Notes: generated by a model from the letters alone, not told the origin. A stretch of DNA of 64,000 bases from JBMNQH01 sp050944035 (GCA_050944035.1 JBMNQH010000007.1:1-64000); one strand, 5' to 3'; shown: positions 41,298-50,698, numbered from the stretch's first letter. Numbers and translations: made by a program.

Positions 41298-42005
41298 TTA
41301 GCTTTTTACAAAGTTGCTTCCCAAGTATACGGCATAGCGGGCAATCAGCGTTGCGACTTGTGCACGGGTTGCGGAACCTTGAGGATCCAGAACGACGGTA
41401 TCATCTTCGAGGGAACCAAAGATGAGCTCGTTGATAACAGCCCACTCGAAGGCTTCTACAGCATACGGCTGAATATTACCTACATCCGGGAACTCGCTCA
41501 AATCAGCTCGCAGACCATCATCCAGTTCAAAGACATTGGCGAAGCGGAAAAGAATAGCAGCAGTCTGTTCACGGGTAACAGGACCCATAGGATCAAAATG
41601 CTCTTCATCAACACCGAAGACGACACCATGGTATGCAGCCCAGTCGACAGCCTCAGTATACCAAGTGTCAGCGGGAACATCGACAAAAGCAGAAGCAGGA
41701 ACTTCTTCATCGAAATACGGCTCGGTAAGACGATACAGTACAGTGACCAGCATAGCGCGATTCATGGTTTCATCTGGTGCAAAGATCGTTTCAGCGGTTC
41801 CAACCATCAGATCATGTTCATAGACGAAGTGAACATAAGGATGATACCAGCTGTCTACAGAAACGTCTTCAAATGGAAGCGTACAGCTTTCTTTTGTGCA
41901 CTCCACATCAATCTCGGGCTCCGTTGCAAATGCCGTGCAGCCGAGTGCAGCAATCAGAGATACAACGAGCAGAAGGGGAATGACACGTTTCATGAATTTT
42001 TTCAT
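41298..42005 (-). CDS. SLH-only secreted protein (paralogue 2)
   Basis: This 235-residue protein has the same plan as its neighbour: a signal peptide (IPLLLVVSLIAALGCTAFA) and three SLH domains (FEDVSVDSWYHPYVHFVYEH, FVDVPADTWYTEAVDWAAYH, and a third ending VATLIARYAVYLGSN). Both start with KKFMKxVxPLLL, showing recent duplication. Minus-strand promoter: TTGTAG and TATACT with a 17-bp spacer, -10 at 42036-42041. The region to 42213 is the AT-rich gap to the divergent LtaS gene. Confidence 0.85.
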   Translation of the reverse strand: MKKFMKRVIPLLLVVSLIAALGCTAFATEPEIDVECTKESCTLPFEDVSVDSWYHPYVHFVYEHDLMVGTAETIFAPDETMNRAMLVTVLYRLTEPYFDEEVPASAFVDVPADTWYTEAVDWAAYHGVVFGVDEEHFDPMGPVTREQTAAILFRFANVFELDDGLRADLSEFPDVGNIQPYAVEAFEWAVINELIFGSLEDDTVVLDPQGSATRAQVATLIARYAVYLGSNFVKS

Positions 42006-42213
42006 GGAAAAGTACTCCTTTCTTTTAGTAAAGACAGTATACTATAAAATGACAATAACTACAAGGATAAAATCACCAATCGAAAAATGAGCACATTCAA
42101 CAAATTTGCTGGGAAAATATTGAAATTCATAGAAAAAGAGAGAAATTATAGAAAAAACATAGTATACTACAAAAGATAATAAAACTATGTAGGAATGGTA
42201 AAGGAATATCATT

Positions 42214-44295
42214 ATGCAGGGATTACAGGAAAAGACAACCGGCATCGCACAGAAAAGGGAGCTGGTTGCTTCCAATTTCGGATTTAAAATAGAACAAATG
42301 CAGAGAAGAAGGCAGTTGCTTCATGACTGGCTTCTTTTGCTTGCTTTACCGCTGGCATTTCTTTATTTGGAGCTCATATTACGGCTTGTGGGTGGTGATT
42401 CGATTCAAGAAATCCCATGGGTATATCTGTTCGGGTTTTCCTTTGCAGCCGGATTTGTTTTAAATCTGTTGTGTCTGTGTATTCCAAAAAAGAAAATTGG
42501 TCGGATTTTTGGGCTCAGTGTCCTTGGTTTAATGACAATCTTCTTCTTAGTAGAATTTTTCCTGAATAATACATTTCAAACCTATATGGATCTGGCCTCT
42601 ATTTTGAACGGAATAGGAGATGTTGCAACGGGATTTACAGGAACAGCATTTTCGGCCATCCGATCGGATGCTGAATATATCCTGCTGTTTTTGCTGCCAT
42701 TTATACTTTGTCTGTTGTTCTGGGGAACAGCGAATCACCCGCTGCCGGAGTTCAGATCCCGTATGGTTTTAACTGTGTTTGGTATTGCAGTGATCTGTTA
42801 TTTGTTACCATTGGCAGTGATCGATAAACAGAAAACCGATCAGGCAGCTTACAAAGACCAATTTCAGCTTGATAGTGGGATCCGCAATTTTGGGCTGTTA
42901 ACAGGAATCCGTCTTGAGATGAAGTATAAACTTTTTCCTAATGAGGTGGACGCGTTCACTTCAGTGGAAGGAACAGATGAAGAAAACGATATTGAAACGA
43001 TAAAAGACTATGGGATAAACCAGATGGAGATCGATTTTGATACGCTGATTGCTGACGAATCCGATGCACAGATTCAGCAGATACATACCTATGTTTCTGG
43101 TTTATCTCCAAGTGCGAAGAACGCATATACCGGTATGTTTGCCGGAAAGAATCTGATTTTGATTACGGCGGAGGCATTTTCTGCAGAGGCTATTGATCCC
43201 GAGCGAACACCGACTCTGTACCGTCTTGCCAATCAGGGAATTGTGTTTACGGACTATTATCAACCGGCTTGGGGTGGTTCTACCTCTACAGGAGAATATG
43301 CAATCTTAACTGGAATGGTTCCAACCAGCGGCGTATCCAGTATGAAAAAGACCATTGGGCAAGACCTGTATTTTACCATTGGCAATCAGCTGATACGGCG
43401 GGAATATTATAGCGTAGCGTACCATAATGGTTCCTATACCTACTATGATCGGAACCGAACCCATGAGAATTTTGGATATTCCAGGTTTGTCGGTATGGGA
43501 AACGGTATGGAAGAAGGCGTTACAAACCAGTGGCCGGAGAGTGATCTGGAAATGATGGAATACACGGTTTCACAGTATATCGATCAGCAGCCGTTTAGCG
43601 TATACTATATGTCTGTCAGCGGGCACTGTCTCTATCATCCAGGATCCAATGCTATGACGGATAAAAACTGGGAGGCAGTGGAAAACCTTGCAGGTTCTTC
43701 TGCTGTAAAAGGATATTTTGCTTCTCAACTGGAATTGGAATATGGTCTGGAGTATTTGGTAAACGCGTTGGAAAAAGCAGGGATTGCTGATGATACAGTC
43801 CTTGTGATCAGTACAGATCACTATCCTTATGGACTGGAGAAGAGCAGTACATGGGACAATAGCGAGGATTATCTTGCCGAGTTATACGGAAAACCGGTAA
43901 CCAATGCGATGGAGCGGGATCACAGCGCGCTGATTTTATGGTCGGGTTGTCTGGAAGAGGGGGAGTCCGTCGTTGTGGACACACCGGTCTACAGTTTGGA
44001 TATTCTTCCGACATTGTCCAATCTGTTTGGTGTGGAGTATGATTCCCGTTTGCTGGTGGGACGGGATGTGTTCTCCGATCAGGAGCCATTGGTATTTTGG
44101 ATAGATTACAGCTGGCTGACTGACAAGGGATGGTACGATGCTGCAAGCGGCGTATTTACACCAAAGGAAGGCGTCACTGTATCAGATGATTACGTTGATT
44201 GTATCAATGCTATTGTGAAAAATAAAGTTGTCTATTCCAAAAATGTTTTGGATTACGACTACTTTTCTATTTTGTTTGAGGAAAAAGCTTTATAG
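42214..44295 (+). CDS. LtaS-like membrane sulfatase (phosphoglycerol transferase family)
   Basis: A 693-residue enzyme with five membrane helices (about 35-215, starting LHDWLLLLALPLAFLYLELI) and a large extracellular sulfatase-type domain. The catalytic Thr lies in GGSTSTGEYAILTG (about 353-366). Metal ligands are in NLILITAEAFS and VLVISTDHYPYG. LtaS proteins polymerise glycerol phosphate from phosphatidylglycerol onto a lipid to make lipoteichoic acid; other members modify other wall polymers. A TATACT at 42163-42168 may be the -10. It is followed by a C39-like peptidase gene after 52 bp. Confidence 0.88.
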   Translation: MQGLQEKTTGIAQKRELVASNFGFKIEQMQRRRQLLHDWLLLLALPLAFLYLELILRLVGGDSIQEIPWVYLFGFSFAAGFVLNLLCLCIPKKKIGRIFGLSVLGLMTIFFLVEFFLNNTFQTYMDLASILNGIGDVATGFTGTAFSAIRSDAEYILLFLLPFILCLLFWGTANHPLPEFRSRMVLTVFGIAVICYLLPLAVIDKQKTDQAAYKDQFQLDSGIRNFGLLTGIRLEMKYKLFPNEVDAFTSVEGTDEENDIETIKDYGINQMEIDFDTLIADESDAQIQQIHTYVSGLSPSAKNAYTGMFAGKNLILITAEAFSAEAIDPERTPTLYRLANQGIVFTDYYQPAWGGSTSTGEYAILTGMVPTSGVSSMKKTIGQDLYFTIGNQLIRREYYSVAYHNGSYTYYDRNRTHENFGYSRFVGMGNGMEEGVTNQWPESDLEMMEYTVSQYIDQQPFSVYYMSVSGHCLYHPGSNAMTDKNWEAVENLAGSSAVKGYFASQLELEYGLEYLVNALEKAGIADDTVLVISTDHYPYGLEKSSTWDNSEDYLAELYGKPVTNAMERDHSALILWSGCLEEGESVVVDTPVYSLDILPTLSNLFGVEYDSRLLVGRDVFSDQEPLVFWIDYSWLTDKGWYDAASGVFTPKEGVTVSDDYVDCINAIVKNKVVYSKNVLDYDYFSILFEEKAL

Positions 44296-44347
44296 TAGAT
44301 TGGTGTATGAATACCCTGGTTTTGTAACAAATTAAGGAGTACCAGTT

Positions 44348-45241
44348 ATGAAAAAGAATGGAGAAAAGGAAACTGTAGATATACCGCAGCAAAATAAAGA
44401 TCGGCTGGCGAAACGAATTGTAGTCGGGATGATCCTTGGGATTATGCTCCTATCCGGTGCTGCGATCGGTGTAAACTGGTTTTTGGGACCAGTGGATTTT
44501 TTAACAGATTCTTCTCAAAAACAGATAATCGAGAAAAAAACAGCGGAAGAAGAGAAACCGGTGTCCAAGTTGGAGGAGCCATCTTCTGAAGCATTGCCTG
44601 TCGAAGAAAGAAGCTATCAACCGGCCGTGCCGACGCAGGAGATGCCGGTGCTTTATCAGAATCCGGAGCTTCCGGCTGGATGTGAAGCAACCGCAGTTGC
44701 CATGTTGCTGCAGGCTTACGGTTATGAGATTGGCAAAGAAGCCGTTGCAGAGGCCTTCCCAAAAAGTGAGCTCGAACCATACAATGGCCGAACCTATGCT
44801 GCGCACCCGAACGAAGCCTATGTGGGAAGTCCCTTTTCTTCCAGTGGCTTTGGCATTTTTGCAAAAGCAGCCGCAGAAACGGCCCAAACGTTGATGGATG
44901 GAGAAGGCGGACAGCACAGAGTAAAGGATATTACCGGGGCAAGTGAAAATGAAATTCTACAATATATTGACAGTGGTGTTCCTGTGTGCATATGGGCAAC
45001 CATGGGAATGTCCTCGCTGACATATTCCGGTGAATGGTATATCAAGGATGGAGAGGACTATACCGACGAGCATTTTATCTGGCCTGGTGGGGAGCATTGT
45101 GTGGTCTTAACCTCTTATAACGAGAGTACAGTCACGGTACACGATCCATTGGGTGGAATCAGAACGTATGACAGAGCGATATTTTTCCAAAGATACGATG
45201 ACGTCGGACAATATGCCATGATTCTGGAAGAGCCGGAATAA
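44348..45241 (+). CDS. Membrane-anchored C39-like cysteine peptidase
   Basis: A 297-residue protein with one N-terminal membrane helix (IVVGMILGIMLLSGAAIGVNW, about 25-46), a charged linker (EKKTAEEEKPVSKLEEPSSE) and a papain-like C39_2 domain. The catalytic Cys is in PAGCEATAVAMLLQAYG (about 111), the His in GGEHCVVLTSYN and the Asp in VHDPLGG. The catalytic domain faces outward. C39-like proteins cleave leader peptides or unknown surface substrates. It lies just after the LtaS-like gene and probably shares its transcript. Confidence 0.85.
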   Translation: MKKNGEKETVDIPQQNKDRLAKRIVVGMILGIMLLSGAAIGVNWFLGPVDFLTDSSQKQIIEKKTAEEEKPVSKLEEPSSEALPVEERSYQPAVPTQEMPVLYQNPELPAGCEATAVAMLLQAYGYEIGKEAVAEAFPKSELEPYNGRTYAAHPNEAYVGSPFSSSGFGIFAKAAAETAQTLMDGEGGQHRVKDITGASENEILQYIDSGVPVCIWATMGMSSLTYSGEWYIKDGEDYTDEHFIWPGGEHCVVLTSYNESTVTVHDPLGGIRTYDRAIFFQRYDDVGQYAMILEEPE

Positions 45242-45273
45242 AAGGCGGTCTTATTCTATCCAATGGAATAATA

Positions 45274-45308
45274 AAAAATCGGGAAAGCAATTTGCTTTCC
45301 CGATTTTT
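45274..45308. terminator. Bidirectional terminator between the C39-like gene and sufB
   Basis: A 17-bp inverted repeat, AAAAATCGGGAAAGCAA (45274-45290) with TTGCTTTCCCGATTTTT (45292-45308), lies between convergent genes. Confidence 0.93.
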
Positions 45309-45332
45309 GTTTTAGAGCTTTGACAGAGAGAT

Positions 45333-46250
45333 CTATGCAAGGAAACCGCGGAGAATGCGATCCTCTGCCTGTTCTGCAGTCAGTCCAAGTGTCTGAAGCT
45401 TGAGCAGTTGATCACCGGCAATTTTACCGATGGCAGCTTCGTGAATCAGCTGGGCTTCCGTACTGTTTGCAGCAATTTCAGGGATGGAGCGGATGGTTGC
45501 TTCGCCCATAATAATAGAATCGCACTGGACATGGCCGAAACATTGCGCGTTGCCGACCATTCTGGGGTAAAAGACCTGAGAGGACTGATCCTGCGCGACG
45601 GAGCGGGAGATGACACGACCCTTGGAGTCCACGCCATCCAGTACAATTTCCATATTGGAAGCTGCATGCTGATCACCATGTGTGAGCAGTCGCTCTGTGA
45701 CAACGCATTCAGCGCCGTCTTTGCAGTAAATCTTGGTATCGCGTTCTGTGGAGTCAATACCGCGGATCTGAATGGTATCCATCTGCATGAACGCACCTTC
45801 TTCCAAGTGGACAATGGTCTGGGGATTCATAATGTTACCGCCGGTGCCGCCACCGCAGCCATAGTGCTTTTCACTATAGCGAACGCGCGAATTCTTTCCA
45901 ATGTAGAAGGTATGGACGCCATCGTGCTGAGAGTCCTCACAGCCGCAGTTGTGGATACCACAGCCGGCGACAATATCGACATCGCAGTTCTCGCCAATAA
46001 AGAAATCATTGTAAACGGTTTCAGAAAGTCCGCTTTTTGTAATAATGACCGGAATGGTACAGGTTTCACCTTTGGTGCCTGCTTTGACGATAATGTCAAT
46101 CCCGGGCTTATCCTCTTTGCTGACAATCTGGATATGTTCTGTCGACTCACGGCCATCACAGCCGCTGTCTTTTCGGATATTGTAGGCACCTTCCGGTGTA
46201 CCATGCAGGTCGGCAATCTGCTCTAACAGTTCGGAATCTACTTGGTTCAT
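45333..46250 (-). CDS. Minimal SufB/SufD-type scaffold protein (SmsB-like)
   Basis: A 305-residue SufBD-family protein, much shorter than SufB (about 465) or SufD (about 420). It keeps the beta-helix core (FFIGENCDVDIVAGCGIHNC, then RYSEKHYGCGGGTGG) and the functional C-terminal motifs AQCFGHVQCDSIIMG and EAAIGKIAGDQLLKLQTLGL. Only sufC is beside it; no sufD, sufS or sufU is present. This matches the two-gene SMS-type (minimal SUF-like) iron-sulfur assembly system described in archaea and anaerobes. It probably builds Fe-S clusters with the ATPase encoded upstream. The start overlaps the sufC stop by 4 bp. Confidence 0.87.
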   Translation of the reverse strand: MNQVDSELLEQIADLHGTPEGAYNIRKDSGCDGRESTEHIQIVSKEDKPGIDIIVKAGTKGETCTIPVIITKSGLSETVYNDFFIGENCDVDIVAGCGIHNCGCEDSQHDGVHTFYIGKNSRVRYSEKHYGCGGGTGGNIMNPQTIVHLEEGAFMQMDTIQIRGIDSTERDTKIYCKDGAECVVTERLLTHGDQHAASNMEIVLDGVDSKGRVISRSVAQDQSSQVFYPRMVGNAQCFGHVQCDSIIMGEATIRSIPEIAANSTEAQLIHEAAIGKIAGDQLLKLQTLGLTAEQAEDRILRGFLA

Positions 46251-46990
46251 GCGTGTTTAGCCTCCTTCCGTTCGATTACAGGACATCCACCGAGCGTGTC
46301 CCCCATAATGAGTGGGAAAATTTCTTCCTTATTCCCGCGATGCATAATACCACCGTTGCCCACGACGATGATTTCGTCGGCCAAACTGATGATACGCTCC
46401 TGATGGGAAATAATAATCATCGTTGCACTGTGTTTCTGATGGATTTCTTCAAAGGTTTCGGTGAGACGGGCAAAGCTCCAAAGGTCAATACCGGCTTCTG
46501 GTTCATCAAAAATCATGAGGTTGCCGTTGCTTGCCAGAATGGTAGCAATCTCAATGCGTTTGACTTCGCCGCCCGACAGGCTGACGTCTACTTCGCGGTC
46601 CAGATAATCGTTTGCGCAGAGACCGACCTGTGTAAGGAACCGACAGGCAACATCTTTCGGCAGAGAAATCTCATGGGAGGCGATGGTCAGCAGATCCCGT
46701 ACTGTAAGGCCTTTGAAGCGGGGCGGTTGCTGGAACCCGTAATTGATGCCCAGTTTGGCGCGCTCTGTGATGCCGAGCTCTGTGATGTCCTGACCGTTCC
46801 AGATGATTTGGCCGGAAGTGGGCTGGACAAGGCCCATGATGACCTTTGCCAAGGTGGTTTTTCCACCGCCGTTGGGACCGGTCAGTGCAACCATCTGCTT
46901 GTCTGCGATGGTCAGACTGACATCCTTCAAGATGTCCAGCGCACCATCCGGTGTCTGGACTGTGTAACAAATGTTTTTCAGTTCCAACAT
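46247..46990 (-). CDS. sufC: Fe-S cluster assembly ATPase SufC
   Basis: A 247-residue cytosolic ABC ATPase with Walker A GPNGGGKTT (about 38-46), Q-loop, signature LSGGEVKRIEI and Walker B LMIFDEPEAGIDLWS. The long 'EAGID' after Walker B is a SufC trait. It powers the SufB-like scaffold whose gene overlaps it. Minus-strand promoter hexamers TTGTAT (plus 47105-47110) and TATACT (plus 47082-47087) are 17 bp apart about 90 bp upstream. Confidence 0.95.
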   Translation of the reverse strand: MLELKNICYTVQTPDGALDILKDVSLTIADKQMVALTGPNGGGKTTLAKVIMGLVQPTSGQIIWNGQDITELGITERAKLGINYGFQQPPRFKGLTVRDLLTIASHEISLPKDVACRFLTQVGLCANDYLDREVDVSLSGGEVKRIEIATILASNGNLMIFDEPEAGIDLWSFARLTETFEEIHQKHSATMIIISHQERIISLADEIIVVGNGGIMHRGNKEEIFPLIMGDTLGGCPVIERKEAKHA

Positions 46991-47218
46991 AGGAACTTTC
47001 CTCCTTACAATGTAAAAAACAGCAGATGCTGGTCAAAACAGCGCAGTTGCTGCAATATTGACTGATTTAATCGTATTACTAAGTATAGCACAAAAAAAGG
47101 TGAGATACAATCTGAATTCCCAAGACTTCGATAGAAATTTCACAATCTTTTGAAAAAATTTTCCACATAAGGACAAACCGGAGCTTTGGTATACTCCGGT
47201 TTGTGGAAAACAGATTCT

Positions 47219-48955
47219 TTATGCGAACAGCGCCAGTAAGGAGAATGCGTGCCCGATCGGATATTGTTCCGCAGCGCCAGCAAGAAACATCCGTTGTTTT
47301 TGCAGACAATCTGCGTAGCGTTTTTGATCTGTCAGTGCGGTCAATTGTGTCAATACGTGAAGTGCAACGGCATTACCCGAGGGGGTAGCGCCGTCATAGA
47401 CAGTTTTGGGTCGGTCAATCAGCGGTGTTGCATCGGAAGAATAGAGATAAAATCCGCCCTGCTCCGCATCAAAGAAACGGTTCAACATTTGGTCGGTAAT
47501 GGTTTGCGCTTGTATCAGGTAGTCATCTCCGGCACCGGCATGGTAGAGTTCCAGCAAGGCCAGAGTGTAAAAAGCGTAGTCGTCAATGAGTCCGCGGTGC
47601 TTGGTTTCACCCTCACGCCAACGAACGGAAAGCTGATGATCTTTGTCTGTGAGATGATCCCGGATGAAGTGGCTTGCCTTTAATGCAGCTGTAAGGTAAT
47701 CGTCCCGATCAAAGATTTCTGCTGCTTTTGCCAGAGCCCAAATCATCATGCCGTTCCAAGCGGTTAGCACCTTGTCATCCCGTCGGAGCACCGTGCGCGA
47801 CCGGCGGTAACCGGCCACCCGATGCTGCAAATCCCACATAAATGCCGGCGGGTTTTCATAGCGGTCGTTACGGATCAAGTTGGGAATGCTTTTGCCTTCA
47901 AAATTTCCACCTTTTGTGATCCCGTACCACTGGCAAAAACGTGTACTGTCATTTGATCCGAGCAGGTCATCCAGTTCATCGGGTGTGAGGGTATAAAATT
48001 TTCCTTCGACCCCTTCACTGTCTGCGTCCTGACTGCCGAAGAATTCACCTTCGTCTCCGGTCATTTCAGCCAACACATAGTCAACGGTGCGTTCTGCAAC
48101 GGTACGGTACAGTTCTCTGCCGGTTGTTGCATACACTTCCGCGTAGGCGGCAATCAGTAAGGCATTGTCATACAGCATTTTTTCAAAATGGGGAACAAGC
48201 CAGTTCCGGTCTGTGGCATAGCGGCAAAATCCACCGCCAATGTGGTCGAAGATTCCGCCACGGTACATCTGTTCCAGGGTGTGCTCAACCATTTCCAATG
48301 CGTGAGATTCCCCAGTGCTGCGATAATACTGCAATAAAAACAGTAGATTGTGAGGTGTGGGAAATTTGGGAGGCGGCCCAAACCCGCCCCAGACGGAATC
48401 AAATGCAGTCTCATATTGCTGATACGCCTTATTGAGCAATTCCCGAGACGGTGTCTTTGGCGTAACCTCTGGTTCTACGGATTTTAACCCTTCTGTGATG
48501 CGGTCTGCATTTTCCCGCAGGGTATTTTCCGACTCCAGCCAAGCGGTTTCCGCTGTCTGCAATAAATATAACATGGAATCCTTGGGGAGATAGGTGGCCG
48601 CGTAAAATGGTTTTCCCTCTGGTGTTGCCAGAATGGTCAACGGCCAGCCACCAGAACCGGTCAAATATTGGCAGGCTTCCATATAAACCGCATCAATATC
48701 CGGTTGTTCCTCTTTATCCACCTTGATTGCAACAAAAGCACGGTTCAAAATTTCTGCGATTTCTGTGTCCTCAAAGGATTCTTTTGCAATGACGTGGCAC
48801 CAATGACAAGAGGAATATCCAATGCTCAAAAATAGAGGTTTGTTTTCCTCTCTTGCCATGGATAATGCCTCTTCGCTCCAGGGATACCAGTCTACCGGAT
48901 GTTCTGCGTGTAAAAGCAGATATGGTGATTTTTCAGTGATGAGATGATTGCTCAA
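47219..48955 (-). CDS. DUF255 thioredoxin-domain protein (YyaL/SSP411 family)
   Basis: A 578-residue protein. The N-terminal DUF255 thioredoxin-like domain starts NHLITEKSPYLLLHAEHPVDW and has the redox motif CHWCH (50-54), followed by FVAIKVDKEEQPDIDAVYM. The rest is an alpha-helical toroid like glycosidases (GGIFDHIGGGFCRYATDRNW, then FHVPHFEKMLYDNA-type VPHFEKMLYDNALL). Its substrate is unknown. Length is below the usual 640-690 residues, mainly through a short C-terminus. It starts from TTG at 48955, 10 bp past AGGAGG, and overlaps the preceding Rieske gene by 23 bp. Confidence 0.9.
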   Translation of the reverse strand: MSNHLITEKSPYLLLHAEHPVDWYPWSEEALSMAREENKPLFLSIGYSSCHWCHVIAKESFEDTEIAEILNRAFVAIKVDKEEQPDIDAVYMEACQYLTGSGGWPLTILATPEGKPFYAATYLPKDSMLYLLQTAETAWLESENTLRENADRITEGLKSVEPEVTPKTPSRELLNKAYQQYETAFDSVWGGFGPPPKFPTPHNLLFLLQYYRSTGESHALEMVEHTLEQMYRGGIFDHIGGGFCRYATDRNWLVPHFEKMLYDNALLIAAYAEVYATTGRELYRTVAERTVDYVLAEMTGDEGEFFGSQDADSEGVEGKFYTLTPDELDDLLGSNDSTRFCQWYGITKGGNFEGKSIPNLIRNDRYENPPAFMWDLQHRVAGYRRSRTVLRRDDKVLTAWNGMMIWALAKAAEIFDRDDYLTAALKASHFIRDHLTDKDHQLSVRWREGETKHRGLIDDYAFYTLALLELYHAGAGDDYLIQAQTITDQMLNRFFDAEQGGFYLYSSDATPLIDRPKTVYDGATPSGNAVALHVLTQLTALTDQKRYADCLQKQRMFLAGAAEQYPIGHAFSLLALFA

Positions 48956-50387
48956 TAGTCAAATCCTCCTGTGCTGGATTGTCAAGTAATTTGCCATGAA
49001 TATCAAAACGCGAGCCGTGACAGGGGCAGTCCCAGCTGAGTTCATCCGGATTCCACGCCAGCTGACAGCCAAGGTGCGGACAGCGCACATGAACCGGGAA
49101 AATTTTCCCACCCTTATCTTTATAAACGCCAACCTTTTTTCCCTGCCAGCGAACGATGCCGCCGTGACCGGGCGGAAGTTGTTCCAGAGATTGTTTTGGT
49201 ATGGAAAGACATGTCATACCAATGCCTTTGACAGCCTCCAGACTGTTGGTTCCGAGGTTTTTTGCCGATGCGGAAATGGTTATACGCTGTGGAGAAAACA
49301 CATCGTGATCGATCAGATGCGTGTCACAAATCAGATCGCAGAGCCGCATAGCGGCAACCATGGCGGAGGTCATGCCCCATTTCTGGAACCCGGTGGCGAC
49401 ATACCAGTTGGGAGTTGTTGCACAGAGCTGACCGATATACGGTACGCCATCCAGGGGCATACAATCCTGTGCCGACCAGTGGGCGACTTCACGGCATCCC
49501 GGCCAGTTCTGGACTGCCTGCTGCCGCAGCATCGCATAGGCACCACCGCAGGGATTCTTTCCACTGCGATGACTTTTGCCGCCCAGCAGCAGAAAGCGGT
49601 CATAGGGCCGCAGTGAAAGTCCGTCGGGATCGATGCCGAGGTACATTCCATCCGGCTGTGCAGCCTGTTCCAGTGCCAGCACATAGCTGCGTTCCTGGTA
49701 CATCCGAAGCGGATAGAGTCCACGCACAGTTAGAAAAGGAAAATGCGTCGCAAATACAATGTGCTTTGCCGTTACGGTGCCTCGATCGGTTTGAATTTGA
49801 TTGCCGTGTACGGTATGCGCACGTGTCTGTTCATAAATTTCCAGTTTTGCTGCAATGGCATTTAAAAATTGCAGCGGATGAAACTGCGCCTGATGATCCA
49901 TACGCAGTGCCCCGGCTACAGGAAAGGGGAGTGCAGTTTCTGTTGTGAATACGGCGTCAATGCCGAGACGCCGTGCAGCCTGCTCTTCCCGTTTTAACAG
50001 GTCAGGCTGTGATGTGGTATAAAGGTAAGCTGGCATCTCGGTCAAGGCGCATGCAATGTCCTGTGTACGAATGATCTCCCGATAGTATTGAATTGCCTGT
50101 TGATTTGCCGCGGCATATTGTCTGGCCCGCTCCATGCCGAGCTTCTGAATCAGTGTTTCATAGCGCAGACCATGCTGTACTGTGATCTTAGCGGTTGTAT
50201 GCCCGGTTTGGCCGCTTCCAATGCGGTCTGCTTCCAGGACCACGGTTTCAACGCCCCGGCGCTGCAAAAAATATGCAGTCAGACATCCGGCGAGTCCGGC
50301 ACCGATAACCGCGGCTTCAGTTTCTATATCGTGCTGCAACGGATCGCGGGCTCTTTGCCCGCCTGCTTGTTTCCAGATGGATTCCAT
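48933..50387 (-). CDS. FAD-dependent oxidoreductase with C-terminal Rieske domain
   Basis: A 484-residue protein. Residues about 20-360 are a DAO-type FAD oxidase (AAVIGAGLAGCLTAYFLQRR as the dinucleotide fold, GSGQTGHTTAKIT after it). Residues about 400-480 are a Rieske [2Fe-2S] domain with ligands CPHLGC and CPCHGSRFD. Such fusions oxidise amines such as glycine betaine relatives or act in unknown redox steps; the substrate is not evident. GGGAGGG sits just before the ATG at 50387, so the upstream in-frame ATG at 50420 is rejected. Its end overlaps the DUF255 gene. Confidence 0.9.
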   Translation of the reverse strand: MESIWKQAGGQRARDPLQHDIETEAAVIGAGLAGCLTAYFLQRRGVETVVLEADRIGSGQTGHTTAKITVQHGLRYETLIQKLGMERARQYAAANQQAIQYYREIIRTQDIACALTEMPAYLYTTSQPDLLKREEQAARRLGIDAVFTTETALPFPVAGALRMDHQAQFHPLQFLNAIAAKLEIYEQTRAHTVHGNQIQTDRGTVTAKHIVFATHFPFLTVRGLYPLRMYQERSYVLALEQAAQPDGMYLGIDPDGLSLRPYDRFLLLGGKSHRSGKNPCGGAYAMLRQQAVQNWPGCREVAHWSAQDCMPLDGVPYIGQLCATTPNWYVATGFQKWGMTSAMVAAMRLCDLICDTHLIDHDVFSPQRITISASAKNLGTNSLEAVKGIGMTCLSIPKQSLEQLPPGHGGIVRWQGKKVGVYKDKGGKIFPVHVRCPHLGCQLAWNPDELSWDCPCHGSRFDIHGKLLDNPAQEDLTIEQSSHH

Positions 50388-50495
50388 ACAATCCCTCCCT
50401 GTGTAGTTTTTACAGATCATCAGAAAATAACCGTGATATTTAATAATAGTCTAAATGGAACATTGGAAGAGAAACGGAAAGAAGTAAAAAAATAC

Positions 50496-50524
50496 TTGAC
50501 AATCGAAGTGATTTGGTATATTCT
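50496..50524 (+). promoter_or_regulatory. Promoter of the DUF2325-DUF3793-flavodoxin unit
   Basis: TTGACA (50496-50501) and TATTCT (50519-50524) are 17 bp apart. A GTTAG-N6-CTAAC box starts 4 bp after the -10. Confidence 0.7.
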
Positions 50525-50527
50525 TTC

Positions 50528-50543
50528 GTTAGCTAAAACTAAC
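50528..50543 (+). promoter_or_regulatory. Predicted metal-regulator operator, box 1
   Basis: GTTAGCTAAAACTAAC is a perfect GTTAG-N6-CTAAC inverted repeat, resembling DtxR/IdeR-family operators. Its position over the transcription start suits repression. Confidence 0.65.
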
Positions 50544-50586
50544 TAAGAAGAAAATCTATCACACCGATCTATTTTTTTAATCGATA

Positions 50587-50602
50587 GTTAGCTAAAACTA
50601 AC
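50587..50602 (+). promoter_or_regulatory. Predicted metal-regulator operator, box 2
   Basis: An identical 16-bp copy of box 1, 59 bp downstream, in the untranslated leader. Confidence 0.65.
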
Positions 50603-50698
50603 TTCAAAAAAACAACGAGGAGGAGACTGAACATCCCCGTGAAGTGTTTTCGTTGTGGATGGAAGATAAGCAGGACCAGATCATTGATGGAGGTTGCT

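Noticed and set aside
40001..42213. CRISPR array
   Set aside because: Repeated stems at 40331 and 41241 are duplicated terminators about 900 bp apart with no spacer pattern.
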